This document shows positions 17,542 through 25,917 of a DNA stretch of 64,000 nucleotides, one piece after another; the first letter of the stretch is position 1; each line of letters starts with the position of its first letter. This DNA is from Saccharothrix sp. NRRL B-16314 (GTDB lineage: Bacteria > Actinomycetota > Actinomycetes > Mycobacteriales > Pseudonocardiaceae), in contig NZ_JNXC01000009.1 in assembly GCF_000716595.1 (NCBI RefSeq), positions 62,001 through 126,000 of the forward strand. Direction: 5' to 3'. The notes under the pieces are model-generated. The model saw only the letters and a program-made list of their open reading frames with translations. It was not told the DNA's origin and ran no database searches. The position numbers were made by a program, and so were the translations under genes.

Positions 17542-17907
17542 TCAGTGATGGGTGGTGTGGTCGGGTGCGCTGCCGATGACCAGGCGTGGCGCGCCGGGGT
17601 CCCACGGCGCGGGCAGCTCCAGCAGGGCGTCCACGACGCTGGTGAGGTCGCCCTCCCGATACCAGAGCAGGCCGCCTTCGCAGTCGACGCGAACGCCGAG
17701 GACGTCGGTGTCCATGCGGATGCGGATCGCGTCCACGACGGGGGAGTCGGGCCAGGCGCGCAGGCCGTGCAGCTCCACGGGGTTGCCGTCGTCGTCGAGC
17801 GGCGGTCGGAGCCACCGCCAGTCGGAGCCGCGCATCCGCAGCAGCGAGCGCAGCGCGGGCCAGCGGCGCAGGCCGACGGAGAGGTCCAGGTCATCGGTGG
17901 TGATCAC
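17542..17907 (-). CDS. Hypothetical protein
   Basis: About 121 residues from GTG at 17907 (VITTDDLDLSVGLRRWPALRS); longer in-frame starts read into unlikely sequence. It contains a compact alpha/beta pattern: DDGNPVELHGLRAWPDSPVVDAIRIR, then DVLGVRVDCEGGLLWYREG, then SVVDALLELPAP. No family recognised. It is divergent from the XRE/DUF397 pair and the palindrome at 18020-18048 lies between them. Confidence 0.6.
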   Translation of the reverse strand: MITTDDLDLSVGLRRWPALRSLLRMRGSDWRWLRPPLDDDGNPVELHGLRAWPDSPVVDAIRIRMDTDVLGVRVDCEGGLLWYREGDLTSVVDALLELPAPWDPGAPRLVIGSAPDHTTHH

Positions 17908-18019
17908 GGCGGTTCCCGGTGGATTCGGCAGTGGGTGGCTGAAGGGAGCGACCGCAAGGCGGCCGAAGCAAAGTGGCCGATGTCCGAGGGGTCGGCGACT
18001 TGACCAACGAGGTGACATC

Positions 18020-18048
18020 GTCTACTAGACCAGTGTCGTCTAGTAGAC
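18020..18048. promoter_or_regulatory. Perfect palindromic operator candidate
   Basis: GTCTACTAGA (18020-18029) and TCTAGTAGAC (18039-18048) are perfect 10-nt inverted arms with a 9-nt spacer. The site sits in the divergent intergenic region about 65 nt before the XRE-DUF5753 start and 113 nt before the minus-strand hypothetical gene. The form suits a dimeric HTH (GntR- or XRE-type) regulator. Confidence 0.65.
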
Positions 18049-18112
18049 GCAAGCACTCCGCCCTGATCGAGTGGCGGTGTGGTGACGGTGAGCTGTGCGT
18101 AAGGTGCTGATC

Positions 18113-18946
18113 GTGGGCAAATCTGCTGGTACGCCGCGTACCCGTGCACTCGCGGTAGCGCTGCGCCGGTTGGTGACCGACTCAGGGCTTCCGGTGCGCG
18201 AACTGGGGAAGCGCGTCGGGGTCTCTCACGGCACGATCAGCCTGTGGACAAATGGGAAACTTATACCCAAGGTGTCTCAGATTGACGTGCTGATGCAAGT
18301 GCTCTGCGTGCCCGACGTCGAACGCCATCGCATTCGGGAGTTGACAGAGCACGCGCGCGAGCAGGACTGGCTTACGATTGGACAACCGGGCGTCACCGAA
18401 CAACTGGCGGTTGTGCTGGAGTGCGAGCGCACCGCCAAGTACGCTACAGACTGGGCGCCTGACGTAATCCCTGGACTTCTGCAGACCGGTGATTACGCGA
18501 GAACCATCCTCGGTCGGCGCAGCGACCTGCCCAACCTCGATGCCCGTGTAGCGCTGCGAGTCGGACGTCGCGACGTGCTCACTCGGGCCGTGAGGCCCTT
18601 GCAGTTGACAGCGCTGGTCGGTGAGAAGGCCATCCGCTACTGCATTGGTTCGCCCACCGTGCGCAACCACCAGTTGCGTTACTTGCTGACTATGGCAGAA
18701 GCTGAGACGGTCACCATCAGGGTCGTGCCGCTGGGGCACGAGTGGCATCCAAGCCGGATGGGACCGTTCATCGTCTATGAGTTCGAGGATGATCCACCGA
18801 TTGTTCATCTGGAGCACCACCGGTCTGGAACATTCCTCTACAACGAGAACGACGTAGAGGAATACCGGGCGATCGCTGTGGAAACCGGCGAGCGGGCGAT
18901 GACTCCAGAGAAGAGTGCCGCTTTCATTGCAAAGCATGTCAAGTGA
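18113..18946 (+). CDS. XRE-family regulator with DUF5753 (WhiJ-like)
   Basis: About 277 residues from GTG at 18113, preferred over GTG at 18095 because AAGG lies 9 nt upstream of it. An N-terminal HTH (VRELGKRVGVSHGTISLWTNGK) is followed by the DUF5753 domain, seen in the canonical stretches VIPGLLQTGDYAR, VGEKAIRYCIGSP, VTIRVVPLG and GPFIVYEF. Together with the DUF397 gene 12 nt downstream it forms the actinobacterial two-gene module related to whiJ, thought to act in development or as toxin-antitoxin-like regulators. GC is lower than average. Confidence 0.9.
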   Translation: MGKSAGTPRTRALAVALRRLVTDSGLPVRELGKRVGVSHGTISLWTNGKLIPKVSQIDVLMQVLCVPDVERHRIRELTEHAREQDWLTIGQPGVTEQLAVVLECERTAKYATDWAPDVIPGLLQTGDYARTILGRRSDLPNLDARVALRVGRRDVLTRAVRPLQLTALVGEKAIRYCIGSPTVRNHQLRYLLTMAEAETVTIRVVPLGHEWHPSRMGPFIVYEFEDDPPIVHLEHHRSGTFLYNENDVEEYRAIAVETGERAMTPEKSAAFIAKHVK

Positions 18947-18958
18947 GGAGTGGGAGTA

Positions 18959-19141
18959 ATGGAAGAGCCACGTTGGAGAAAGTCGTCCCGATCCGGTGAA
19001 GAGTCGAGCTGCGTCGAACTGGCGCACACACTGAACATGGTTCGGGACTCGAAGAATCCCACCGGGCCGACGTTGCGTTTCGGTCCGGCTCGCTTGGCGG
19101 TCTTCCTGTACGACGTGAGCACCGGTCGTCTTGACGGCTGA
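18959..19141 (+). CDS. DUF397 small protein
   Basis: 60 residues from ATG at 18959 (GAGGAG at 18945-18950). It shows the family signature: W(R)KSSRSGEESSCVELA near the start, then VRDSKNPTGPTLRFG in the middle. DUF397 proteins are the small partners of XRE-DUF5753 regulators and probably bind them. It lies immediately after its regulator in the same transcript. Confidence 0.9.
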   Translation: MEEPRWRKSSRSGEESSCVELAHTLNMVRDSKNPTGPTLRFGPARLAVFLYDVSTGRLDG

Positions 19142-19188
19142 TCGACCATGGGCCGCGCCTGGTATATTCAGGCGCGGCACCCTTCGGA

Positions 19189-20484
19189 CTATTTTGTCTC
19201 GGGCCGCGCCGTTTTCACATCGAGTTGCCCGGTGACGGCTGCAGTGATTAGCGCCTGCTTGCGCTCTGCAAGCAGAGCGAGTTGCCGGCCTACGGCGTCC
19301 ATCAGGCGGTCAATTCGGTCATTCTCATCGCGAATATTCGCAACAATTTCCCGCTGCTCACTCAAAGGCGGCAGTGGTATGCGGAGCGACTGCAAGTCGG
19401 GAAAGTAGATCGTCTTGTGTGTTGATCCCGTAGCCAAGCGCTGCAGTAGGTCGGTGCGCATCGCGCGCAGGCACCAAAGTAGGTAGTACGGTTCCAACTT
19501 AGGTCCGCATATCCAGGTAGCGAAGTCCTGGCTAGTAGCCATCGAGGCTCCCATCACAGCAGAAAAACCTGCTGACGCCGCCGTTCGGCACAGTACGACG
19601 GTGCCTGTGGGGCACAATTCTGCGGCGCTGTTCGCGAGGCCGATGGTACTGATATTTTCTCGCGTGTGGAAGATGGTTTCTTTTCTATCATTGCGAACTT
19701 GGGCGACCTCGCCGGTGGTAATCCATGGAATATCGCATTTCGTCCACCATTCGGGGCGAGACCGGCTGGGAGTGTGTCCGCTTCCGATCTTCGCCACGAA
19801 TGCAAGTTTCACTGATTCCCAATTTGTGGGAATCGAGTCCAGCCAAGCGATTTCCGATGGCTTGCGCGAAGAAGTGGAGGATCCGGAAATTAGCTCACTT
19901 ATTGCTGAAATCCTTCGTTGGGTGAGCAGTTTGCGCACATTGGAATGCGCTATAGCGATTTGATCTATGTGGCTTACTTGGGCATCAAGGAATTCTGTGA
20001 TGCGCCGCTGTTCGTCCAGGGCGGCCACCGGCATAGGTGTAGCACGCATGCGCTCGCGACTAAGTTCAATCTGGTTTGTCGCGCCCGTGATCAAGGTTTC
20101 GAACATCAGCTTTTGGAAGGATTCGCTCTTCAAATAGTAGTAGCCGAATCGCGGTTCCACCTGGCGTGGATCGAACCGGACGACCGTAACGTGTCCATCT
20201 GCGACGCATGGGCGCGAATCTGGAGGGGAGTCGAACCAGCCAATACGGCCGAGGGTGCCCGTGCCTGTCGAGTTCACCAGGGAATCCCCCGGCTGCAGGT
20301 ACCCTTTGATCTTCCGGGCGTCTCCGATGTGCGAATGGAATCTAGTGCGGTTCCAATCCAGGCCGGACTCCTGGTTTGCTGCTTGGCTTACCATTCGAAC
20401 TGGGCCGTCATCGCTATAATCTGGCGCTGTTCCGCGATTTAGTATGTGCGTCACATGTCGGAGCGGGATGTAGTTCCAGGTCAC
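19189..20484 (-). CDS. hsdS: Type I restriction-modification specificity subunit HsdS
   Basis: 431 residues, starting at GTG that overlaps the hsdM stop (GTGA). Two target-recognition domains: the N-terminal one ends in MPVAALDEQRRITEFLDAQVSHIDQI (first conserved coiled-coil spacer). The second begins IPTNWESVKLAFVAKIGSG and ends IPLPPLSEQREIVANIRDENDRIDRL plus a terminal coiled coil. Together they define the bipartite DNA target. GC is visibly lower than in hsdM, as often seen for recombining specificity genes. Confidence 0.93.
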   Translation of the reverse strand: MTWNYIPLRHVTHILNRGTAPDYSDDGPVRMVSQAANQESGLDWNRTRFHSHIGDARKIKGYLQPGDSLVNSTGTGTLGRIGWFDSPPDSRPCVADGHVTVVRFDPRQVEPRFGYYYLKSESFQKLMFETLITGATNQIELSRERMRATPMPVAALDEQRRITEFLDAQVSHIDQIAIAHSNVRKLLTQRRISAISELISGSSTSSRKPSEIAWLDSIPTNWESVKLAFVAKIGSGHTPSRSRPEWWTKCDIPWITTGEVAQVRNDRKETIFHTRENISTIGLANSAAELCPTGTVVLCRTAASAGFSAVMGASMATSQDFATWICGPKLEPYYLLWCLRAMRTDLLQRLATGSTHKTIYFPDLQSLRIPLPPLSEQREIVANIRDENDRIDRLMDAVGRQLALLAERKQALITAAVTGQLDVKTARPETK

Positions 20485-22457
20485 TCCGTCACCTCGCTCA
20501 GCAGGCGCTGGATCTGGGCTTCCAGGTCCTTCAACTCGGCGTCGATCTCTTCAAGTAGCCTCGGCGGTACGTACTTGTAGAAGTAGCGCGTGAACTGGAT
20601 TTCGTAGCCCACCTTGGTCTTGGTGTGGTCGACCCAGGCGTCCGGCACGTGCGGCAGGACTTCGCGGGCCATGTACTCGTCGATGTCCTCGTCCAGCGGG
20701 ACGTTCTCGTTGTCGCGCAGGTCCGGGTCGGGGACCGGGTTGCCCTTGCTGTCGGTCTGCAACTCGCCCTCGGGGTCGCTCACCGAGGTCGCTCCCCACA
20801 CCGCCTTGTCCACCCCGACAGGTAGCTTGCCGAGCGGGACCAGCGTTTCCTTCAGCGTCTTCGCGAAGTCGACCTTGCGGAACGCGGCCGGACGGCCGAC
20901 CAGCCCGCGCAGCGCTGTGATCAGCTTCTCCCGGCTCTCGTACTTCGCCAGGGGCTTGGCCACTTCCAGCTCCGCCAGCGCTTCCTCGGTCACCTCGAAG
21001 CGCAGCTTCAACGGCCGCTCCACCGTGATCCGGTGGTAGCCGAAGTCCCTGGGCGCGAAGACCTTCACCTTCTCGTGCATCGGGTGGTCGGCGTCCTCGG
21101 CGGCGGTCAGCGCTTCCCCGTACAACGCCGTCAACTTGGCGATGTCCTCGTCCGGGATGACCTTGCGCTTGTCGCCCAGCGACTTGCGCATCTTCGACCA
21201 GTGCTCCCGCGCGTCGAGCAGGATCACCTTGCCCCTGTGCGCCTCGTCCTTGCGGTTGGTGAGAATCCAGAAGTAGGTGGAGATTCCGGTGTTGTAGAAG
21301 AGCTGGTCCGGCAGGGCGACGACGGCTTCCAGCCAGTCGTTCTCCAGAATCCACTGCCGGATCTTCGACTCGCCCGACTCGGCGGCACCGGTGAACAGCG
21401 GTGAGCCGTTGAAGACGATCGCGAGGCGCGAGCCGCCCTGCTCCGGCTTCTTCATGTGGTGGACCATGTGCTGGAGGAACATCAGCGAGCCGTCGTTGAT
21501 GCGCGGCAGCCCGGCGCCGAACCGGCCGGCGAAGCCGATCTTCGCCTCGGTTTCGACGTCGTCCTTGACCTTCTTCCACTCCACGCCGAACGGCGGGTTG
21601 GCGAGCAGGTAGTCGAACGTCTTGCCGTAGTGCTTGTCCTGGCTGAACGAGTTGCCGAGCTTGATGTTCGACGCGTTCTCGCCCTTGATCATCATGTCGG
21701 ACTTGCAGATGGCGTAGGACTCGGCGTTGAGCTCCTGGCCGTGTGGCACGACCTTGGCCTGCGGGTTGTGCTCCAGGATGAAGTCCTCGGCGGCGGTGAG
21801 CATGCCGCCCGTCCCGCACGCCGGGTCCAGCACGGTCTTCACCACGCCCGGTGTCACGAGGTCCTGCTCGTCCGGCGCGAGGAGGAGGTTGACCATCAGC
21901 TTGATGACCTCGCGCGGCGTGAAGTGCTCACCGGCGGTCTCGTTCGAGATTTCCGAGAACCGCCGGATCAGCTCCTCGAACGCGTAACCCATCTGGTGGT
22001 TGTCCACCGCTTCCGGGCTGAGGTCGATCTCGGCGAACTTCGAGGCCACCTGGTAGGTCAGGCCGGCCGCGTCGAGGCGACCCAGCTGGGCGGTGAACTC
22101 GTAGGCGTCGAAGATCTCCCGGGCGTTCTCGGAGAACGCCCCGACGTAGGACTTGAGGTTGCTCGCGACGTTGTCCTGGTCGCGCACCGCGGACTGGAAG
22201 TCCAGCTTCGACGTGTTGTAGAAGCTCAGCCCGCCGGTGGCGCGCTTGAGCATGTCGAGGTTCTGCACGCCCTGTTCGGCCAGCTTGGCCTTGCGCTCCA
22301 GCACCGCGTCCTTGGTCGGCGCGAGCACGCAGTCGAGTCGGCGCAGCACCGTGAACGGCAGGATCACCTTGCCGTACTCGGATTGCTTGTAGTCGCCGCG
22401 CAACAGGTCGGCCACCGACCAGATGAAGCCTGCCAGCTTCGTGTGCGTGCTGCTCAC
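20481..22457 (-). CDS. hsdM: Type I restriction-modification methylase subunit HsdM
   Basis: 658 residues from GTG at 22457 (GAGGGAG 5 nt upstream); an ATG nine codons earlier has no such site. It has an N-terminal HsdM helical domain (GDYKQSEYGKVILPFTVLRRLD), GEHFTPREV before the catalytic domain, the AdoMet motif LDPACGTGGML and the adenine-N6 motif NPPFG. It methylates the site chosen by HsdS, overlapping hsdS by 4 nt. A separate methylase gene lies 62 nt upstream on the same strand, so the transcripts may be joined. Confidence 0.94.
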   Translation of the reverse strand: MSSTHTKLAGFIWSVADLLRGDYKQSEYGKVILPFTVLRRLDCVLAPTKDAVLERKAKLAEQGVQNLDMLKRATGGLSFYNTSKLDFQSAVRDQDNVASNLKSYVGAFSENAREIFDAYEFTAQLGRLDAAGLTYQVASKFAEIDLSPEAVDNHQMGYAFEELIRRFSEISNETAGEHFTPREVIKLMVNLLLAPDEQDLVTPGVVKTVLDPACGTGGMLTAAEDFILEHNPQAKVVPHGQELNAESYAICKSDMMIKGENASNIKLGNSFSQDKHYGKTFDYLLANPPFGVEWKKVKDDVETEAKIGFAGRFGAGLPRINDGSLMFLQHMVHHMKKPEQGGSRLAIVFNGSPLFTGAAESGESKIRQWILENDWLEAVVALPDQLFYNTGISTYFWILTNRKDEAHRGKVILLDAREHWSKMRKSLGDKRKVIPDEDIAKLTALYGEALTAAEDADHPMHEKVKVFAPRDFGYHRITVERPLKLRFEVTEEALAELEVAKPLAKYESREKLITALRGLVGRPAAFRKVDFAKTLKETLVPLGKLPVGVDKAVWGATSVSDPEGELQTDSKGNPVPDPDLRDNENVPLDEDIDEYMAREVLPHVPDAWVDHTKTKVGYEIQFTRYFYKYVPPRLLEEIDAELKDLEAQIQRLLSEVTE

Positions 22458-22519
22458 AAAATCTCCCTCAGGGGTTTGGCACAACGCAAAGCATGTCGTC
22501 GGTGGAGCAGAGGACGTTT

Positions 22520-24496
22520 CTACTCGGGTGGCTCCACGGCGCCGCGAGCGAGTCCCTCGGTCAACTGGTGGGTCAGGTCCGCACTCAGCGCGGCTGCGCG
22601 GTTCAGTCCCGCCTCGAACGCCTCAAGTCGCCGGAACGCGGCTCCGAGCCGCTGTTGCCGGTCCAGGGCGAGCACGGGGATCTCGGTCCGCCGCACGTCG
22701 ACCCGGTGCACGCCCGAGACGGTCGTCCCGCCGGTGCGGGGGCCGGTGTTCGCGCGGATCTGGCCGGCGAGGAAGTGGACGTCCAACCGGCTCGGGTCCA
22801 CCCGGATGAGTTGCAGGTTGGGGCCGAGCACCAGGTCGTCGCTGTCGATCACCCGCGTCCGGGGCCGCCCGTCGCCCGCCGCCACGAGCGGCACCACCAG
22901 GTCGCCGGGGCGCAGGCGGATCGGGTCGTCGTCCTCCGAGCCGACGAAGTGCGCGACGGGTTCCCCGCCGGTCGCCACGTCCCGGCCGGTCAGCACCAGC
23001 GGACCGACGCCGTTCTCGTCGGTGGGCAGCGGTCCCATCCGGTGGCGCACGACCAGCGCGCCGGCGCGGGCGAGGTCGTTGACCGTCGTGGTGGCGCGGG
23101 TGCCCGGCGTCGTCCCGTGGAACTCCGGCAGCAGCCCGCCCAACTCGTCCAGCAGGAGCGTGAGATCACGCCGGGCGCGGTCGAGCGCACGGGGGTCGAG
23201 GGTCGACTGGGGCTGGGGGAGGTGCCGGGCGGGCATGAGGTTGACGTCCTCGTCCAGCAGATCGATCGACTCGACGGCACGCTGCCTGCCGGCCAGTTCG
23301 GAAACCGACCCCGTCTCGCGGAACTCGCGCCAGGCCGCCAGCACTTCGTCGCTCAGCGCGGGCCAGTCCACCTGGCCACGGCGTGCCGGCTGGTGGTGGC
23401 TCACGTCCACGAGGAGCACCGGGCCGACGCCGCCGGCGTCCGGCTTGCGCAGCACCCACAGGTGGATCGGGATGCCGGTGGACATCAGCACCCCCGCCGG
23501 AAGCGCGATCACCGCCCGGACGACGCCGCGCCGCACCATCGCCTGCCGGATCGCCCGGCCCGACCGGCGGAACGCCACGCCGGCGGGGAGCGCCAGCACC
23601 ACCATGCCGCCCGGCTTCACGTGTGCGAGGCAGTGCTGCGCCCACGCGAGTTCCGGCTCGCCCTTCACCGGGAAGCCGTACTCCCACCGAGGGTCGATCC
23701 CCAGCTCCTCGTGGCCCCAGTCCCGATAGCCGAACGGCGGGTCGCACACCACCGAGTCGGCCTGGAGCCCGGTGAAGGCGTCGGCGCGCAGCGCATCACC
23801 GGCCTCGATGTCGACGGCGGCGTACGCGGTGTCCTGCCCGTTGGTGTCCGGTTCGTTGGTGTTTCGCCCAGGGAGTTCCTGCCCGTGGAGGTCCTGTCCG
23901 GGAGAGAGCCGGGCGCGGGCGAGCCGGGCCAGGGCAGGGTTGATCTCCTGCCCGGCGAGTCGGGCTGCGCCGGCCTCGCTCGCGGCGCGCAGGGTGTTGC
24001 CCGGTCCGCACGCCGGGTCGAACACGGTGCCGGTGACCGGCGCGGCGAGCGCCACCATGAGCCGGGCCAGGCCGGCCGGTGTCACCAGGTGCTGGCGCTG
24101 CTGTCGCTCGAACGCGCGCCCAGCCAGTGACTCGATGAGCTCGTCGGGTGAGAAGTCGGCCAGGTCGTCGAGCAGGTCCCGGACCTGCTCGGGGGGCTCG
24201 GCGGAGTCGGGGTCGCGCAGGTGGGTCGCGATGTCCGCGACGAGGTCCACCGGGTCCGCGTCGCCCCGGCCGGCGTCCAGGGCGAGCCACAGGGCGTCCG
24301 CCGGGTGGCCGCCGACGGGCTTGCCCTGCCTCCGCAGCCAGCGCTCGACCTCGTCCAGGCGGAACGCGGGTGATCCGCCGGAACTCACCGGCTCCGGGAA
24401 GTCGGCGTGCCTCCTGCGCCAGTTGCTCACCGCGGCCCGGCCGACGTTCGCCAGGCGCGCGATCTCCGCGGCTGTGACCAGAGCGTCTTCGGACAT
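22520..24496 (-). CDS. HTH-N6-adenine methylase-specificity fusion (orphan)
   Basis: A 658-residue multidomain protein. Residues 1-60 are a small winged/MerR-like HTH (LVTAAEIARLANVGRAAVSNWRRRH). A helical HsdM-like segment follows, then an N6-methylase with TPAGLARLM, AdoMet motif FDPACGPGNTL and catalytic motif DPPFG in place of NPPFG. The last ~200 residues resemble one half of an HsdS (RPGDLVVPLVA, FLAGQIRANTG, then RTEIPVLALDRQQRLGAAFRRLEAFEAG). All modification functions thus sit on one chain without a matching nuclease. Similar proteins occur widely in actinomycetes, often alone. It could methylate for epigenetic control or be part of the adjacent RM locus. Confidence 0.85.
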   Translation of the reverse strand: MSEDALVTAAEIARLANVGRAAVSNWRRRHADFPEPVSSGGSPAFRLDEVERWLRRQGKPVGGHPADALWLALDAGRGDADPVDLVADIATHLRDPDSAEPPEQVRDLLDDLADFSPDELIESLAGRAFERQQRQHLVTPAGLARLMVALAAPVTGTVFDPACGPGNTLRAASEAGAARLAGQEINPALARLARARLSPGQDLHGQELPGRNTNEPDTNGQDTAYAAVDIEAGDALRADAFTGLQADSVVCDPPFGYRDWGHEELGIDPRWEYGFPVKGEPELAWAQHCLAHVKPGGMVVLALPAGVAFRRSGRAIRQAMVRRGVVRAVIALPAGVLMSTGIPIHLWVLRKPDAGGVGPVLLVDVSHHQPARRGQVDWPALSDEVLAAWREFRETGSVSELAGRQRAVESIDLLDEDVNLMPARHLPQPQSTLDPRALDRARRDLTLLLDELGGLLPEFHGTTPGTRATTTVNDLARAGALVVRHRMGPLPTDENGVGPLVLTGRDVATGGEPVAHFVGSEDDDPIRLRPGDLVVPLVAAGDGRPRTRVIDSDDLVLGPNLQLIRVDPSRLDVHFLAGQIRANTGPRTGGTTVSGVHRVDVRRTEIPVLALDRQQRLGAAFRRLEAFEAGLNRAAALSADLTHQLTEGLARGAVEPPE

Positions 24497-24543
24497 GCGC
24501 CACCTCTCACCGGAACGGTCGTGAGCCTACCATCCGGCGTAAA

Positions 24544-24598
24544 GATTGTTGACTGTGTACACAAGAGATGCTTGCATGTGTACGTCAACACGACAATC
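24544..24598. promoter_or_regulatory. Imperfect dyad between methylase and sigma-factor genes
   Basis: An interrupted inverted repeat: GATTGT, TTGAC and GTACAC on the left (24544-24562) are mirrored by GTGTAC, GTCAA and ACAATC on the right (24578-24598). TTGAC lies on both strands as a possible -35 for divergent promoters of the methylase (24496) and the sigma-factor gene (24625). A TGTGTACACA palindrome forms the left inner core. Confidence 0.5.
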
Positions 24599-24624
24599 GC
24601 TGAAACGCTCATTGGGGGCCTCGG

Positions 24625-25209
24625 GTGACCTGTCACAGAGACTCCGGTGTCGACCTCGACGGCCTGGCCCGCGCTGCCGCCGGAGGAGACCGGAGATCGA
24701 CGAACGACCTGCTGGCCGCGCTGCGGCCACGGGTGATCCGCTACTGCCGAGGACGCGTCGGCAACAACGTCACGGCCTCCGCCTCGGCTGACGACGTGGC
24801 CCAGGACGTCCTCCTCGCGGTCCTGACCTCACTGCCGCGCTACCGCGATCAGGGGCGGGGGTTCGCCGCGTTCGTCTTCGGGATCGCCGCGAACAAGGTC
24901 GCGGACTTCTACCGCAAGGCAGGCCACGGCCGGACGACCCCGATGGCCGACCTGCCGGACGGCGCACACGCCGAGCCCGGACCCGAGCAGGTGGCGTTGC
25001 GGGCGGAGGAGCGGCGGAAGCTGGCGCAGCTGCTCGACGTGTTGAGCGATTCCCAGCGGGACGTCCTGGTCTGCCGTGTGGTGGTCGGGCTGTCCGCCGA
25101 CGAGACCGCCGACCTGCTGTCGACGACGCCCGGCGCGGTCCGCGTCGCCCAGCACCGCGCGCTGACCAAGCTCCGAGGCCTGCTCGCCGACCGGGCCGAA
25201 GCCGCCTGA
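24625..25209 (+). CDS. shbA: RNA polymerase sigma factor, ShbA-like
   Basis: 194 residues from GTG at 24625. Region 2 is seen in DDVAQDVLLAVLTSLPRYRDQGRGFAA with GIAANKVADFYR. Region 4 is seen in LSDSQRDVLVCRVVVGLSADETADLL plus PGAVRVAQHRALTKLR. This pattern matches ShbA, the sigma factor that drives transcription of the housekeeping sigma gene hrdB in Streptomyces (established for S. griseus). No anti-sigma gene is adjacent. If the role is conserved, its promoter region at 24544-24598 is important for growth control. Confidence 0.82.
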   Translation: MTCHRDSGVDLDGLARAAAGGDRRSTNDLLAALRPRVIRYCRGRVGNNVTASASADDVAQDVLLAVLTSLPRYRDQGRGFAAFVFGIAANKVADFYRKAGHGRTTPMADLPDGAHAEPGPEQVALRAEERRKLAQLLDVLSDSQRDVLVCRVVVGLSADETADLLSTTPGAVRVAQHRALTKLRGLLADRAEAA

Positions 25210-25440
25210 CGGTTCCTGGTGACCTGCCCTTCGACGGTCGGGAGCGAGATCGCCACGTCCGGTCGCACACCTGCGCCGGCGAGCCGACGAGGTCGTCCGG
25301 CAGGGTGCCCAGAACCAGATGCCCCTCCACCCGTGTCCGCCCGACGCCGGTCCGGCCCACGGCGTCGGTCGAACCCGGGTCCGGCGTCGGCGGCTGCGGG
25401 AGCGCTGGTAGGGCGAGAGCGCTGGTCGGGCGAGGGCGGG

Positions 25441-25742
25441 GTGAGAGCGGGGCCGTCCGTCGTGGACAGCCACCCCGCCGACGCGCGACTGGCCGAGCAC
25501 ATCCGCAGCACCCTTGCCGGGAACTCGCGCTTCCCGCAGATGCGGAACCCGGGTGCCGTCGGCGGCCACGCCGAGGACCGCAAGACGATCGGCCACCCGT
25601 CCTCGGCGACATCACCGCGGACTGCGACGTCCTGGTCGACACCGACACCGACCTCAAGATCGTCGTCTACACCGCCGCCCCCGGCAGCGAGGACGAGACC
25701 AAGCTCGAACTGACGCGCGTGGCCGGCCACCAGACCGCGTGA
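25441..25742 (+). pseudogene. Remnant of an XRE regulator with MmyB-like C-terminal domain
   Basis: Two frames join into one recognisable C-terminus. The first reads SHPADARLAEHIRSTLAGNS, then KTIGHP up to about 25597. The second continues VLGDITADCDVLVDTDTDL, then VVYTAAPGSEDE and LTRVAG to the stop at 25742. In MmyB-type ligand-binding domains these parts are continuous (HPVxGxI...). A single missing base within CACCCGTCC at 25594-25602 accounts for the break. The N-terminal HTH part is absent, so the gene is both truncated and frameshifted. Confidence 0.75.
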
Positions 25743-25917
25743 GCGGTGGCAGGCCCGGAGCCGGACGTGATCCAGGCGCCTCGAACGCGATGACGCCTCC
25801 CACGTCACTCGCACCCGAGGCGCCCGGTGCCCGACCCCCACCCCGACGACGGTGACCGCGTCTCACCGCCGCACCCGGCCAGGCAGGCGGGCCGCGACCT
25901 CGAACGCCGTCGCGGTG

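Noticed and set aside
11491..24496. BREX/Pgl-type system from the kinase and methylases
   Set aside because: No PglZ, BrxC, BrxL or PglW-like protein; the methylases and HsdR are classical type I components.
24829..25596. Minus-strand frame opposite the sigma factor and the MmyB remnant
   Set aside because: No start site or domain; the plus-strand reading is supported by conserved motifs.
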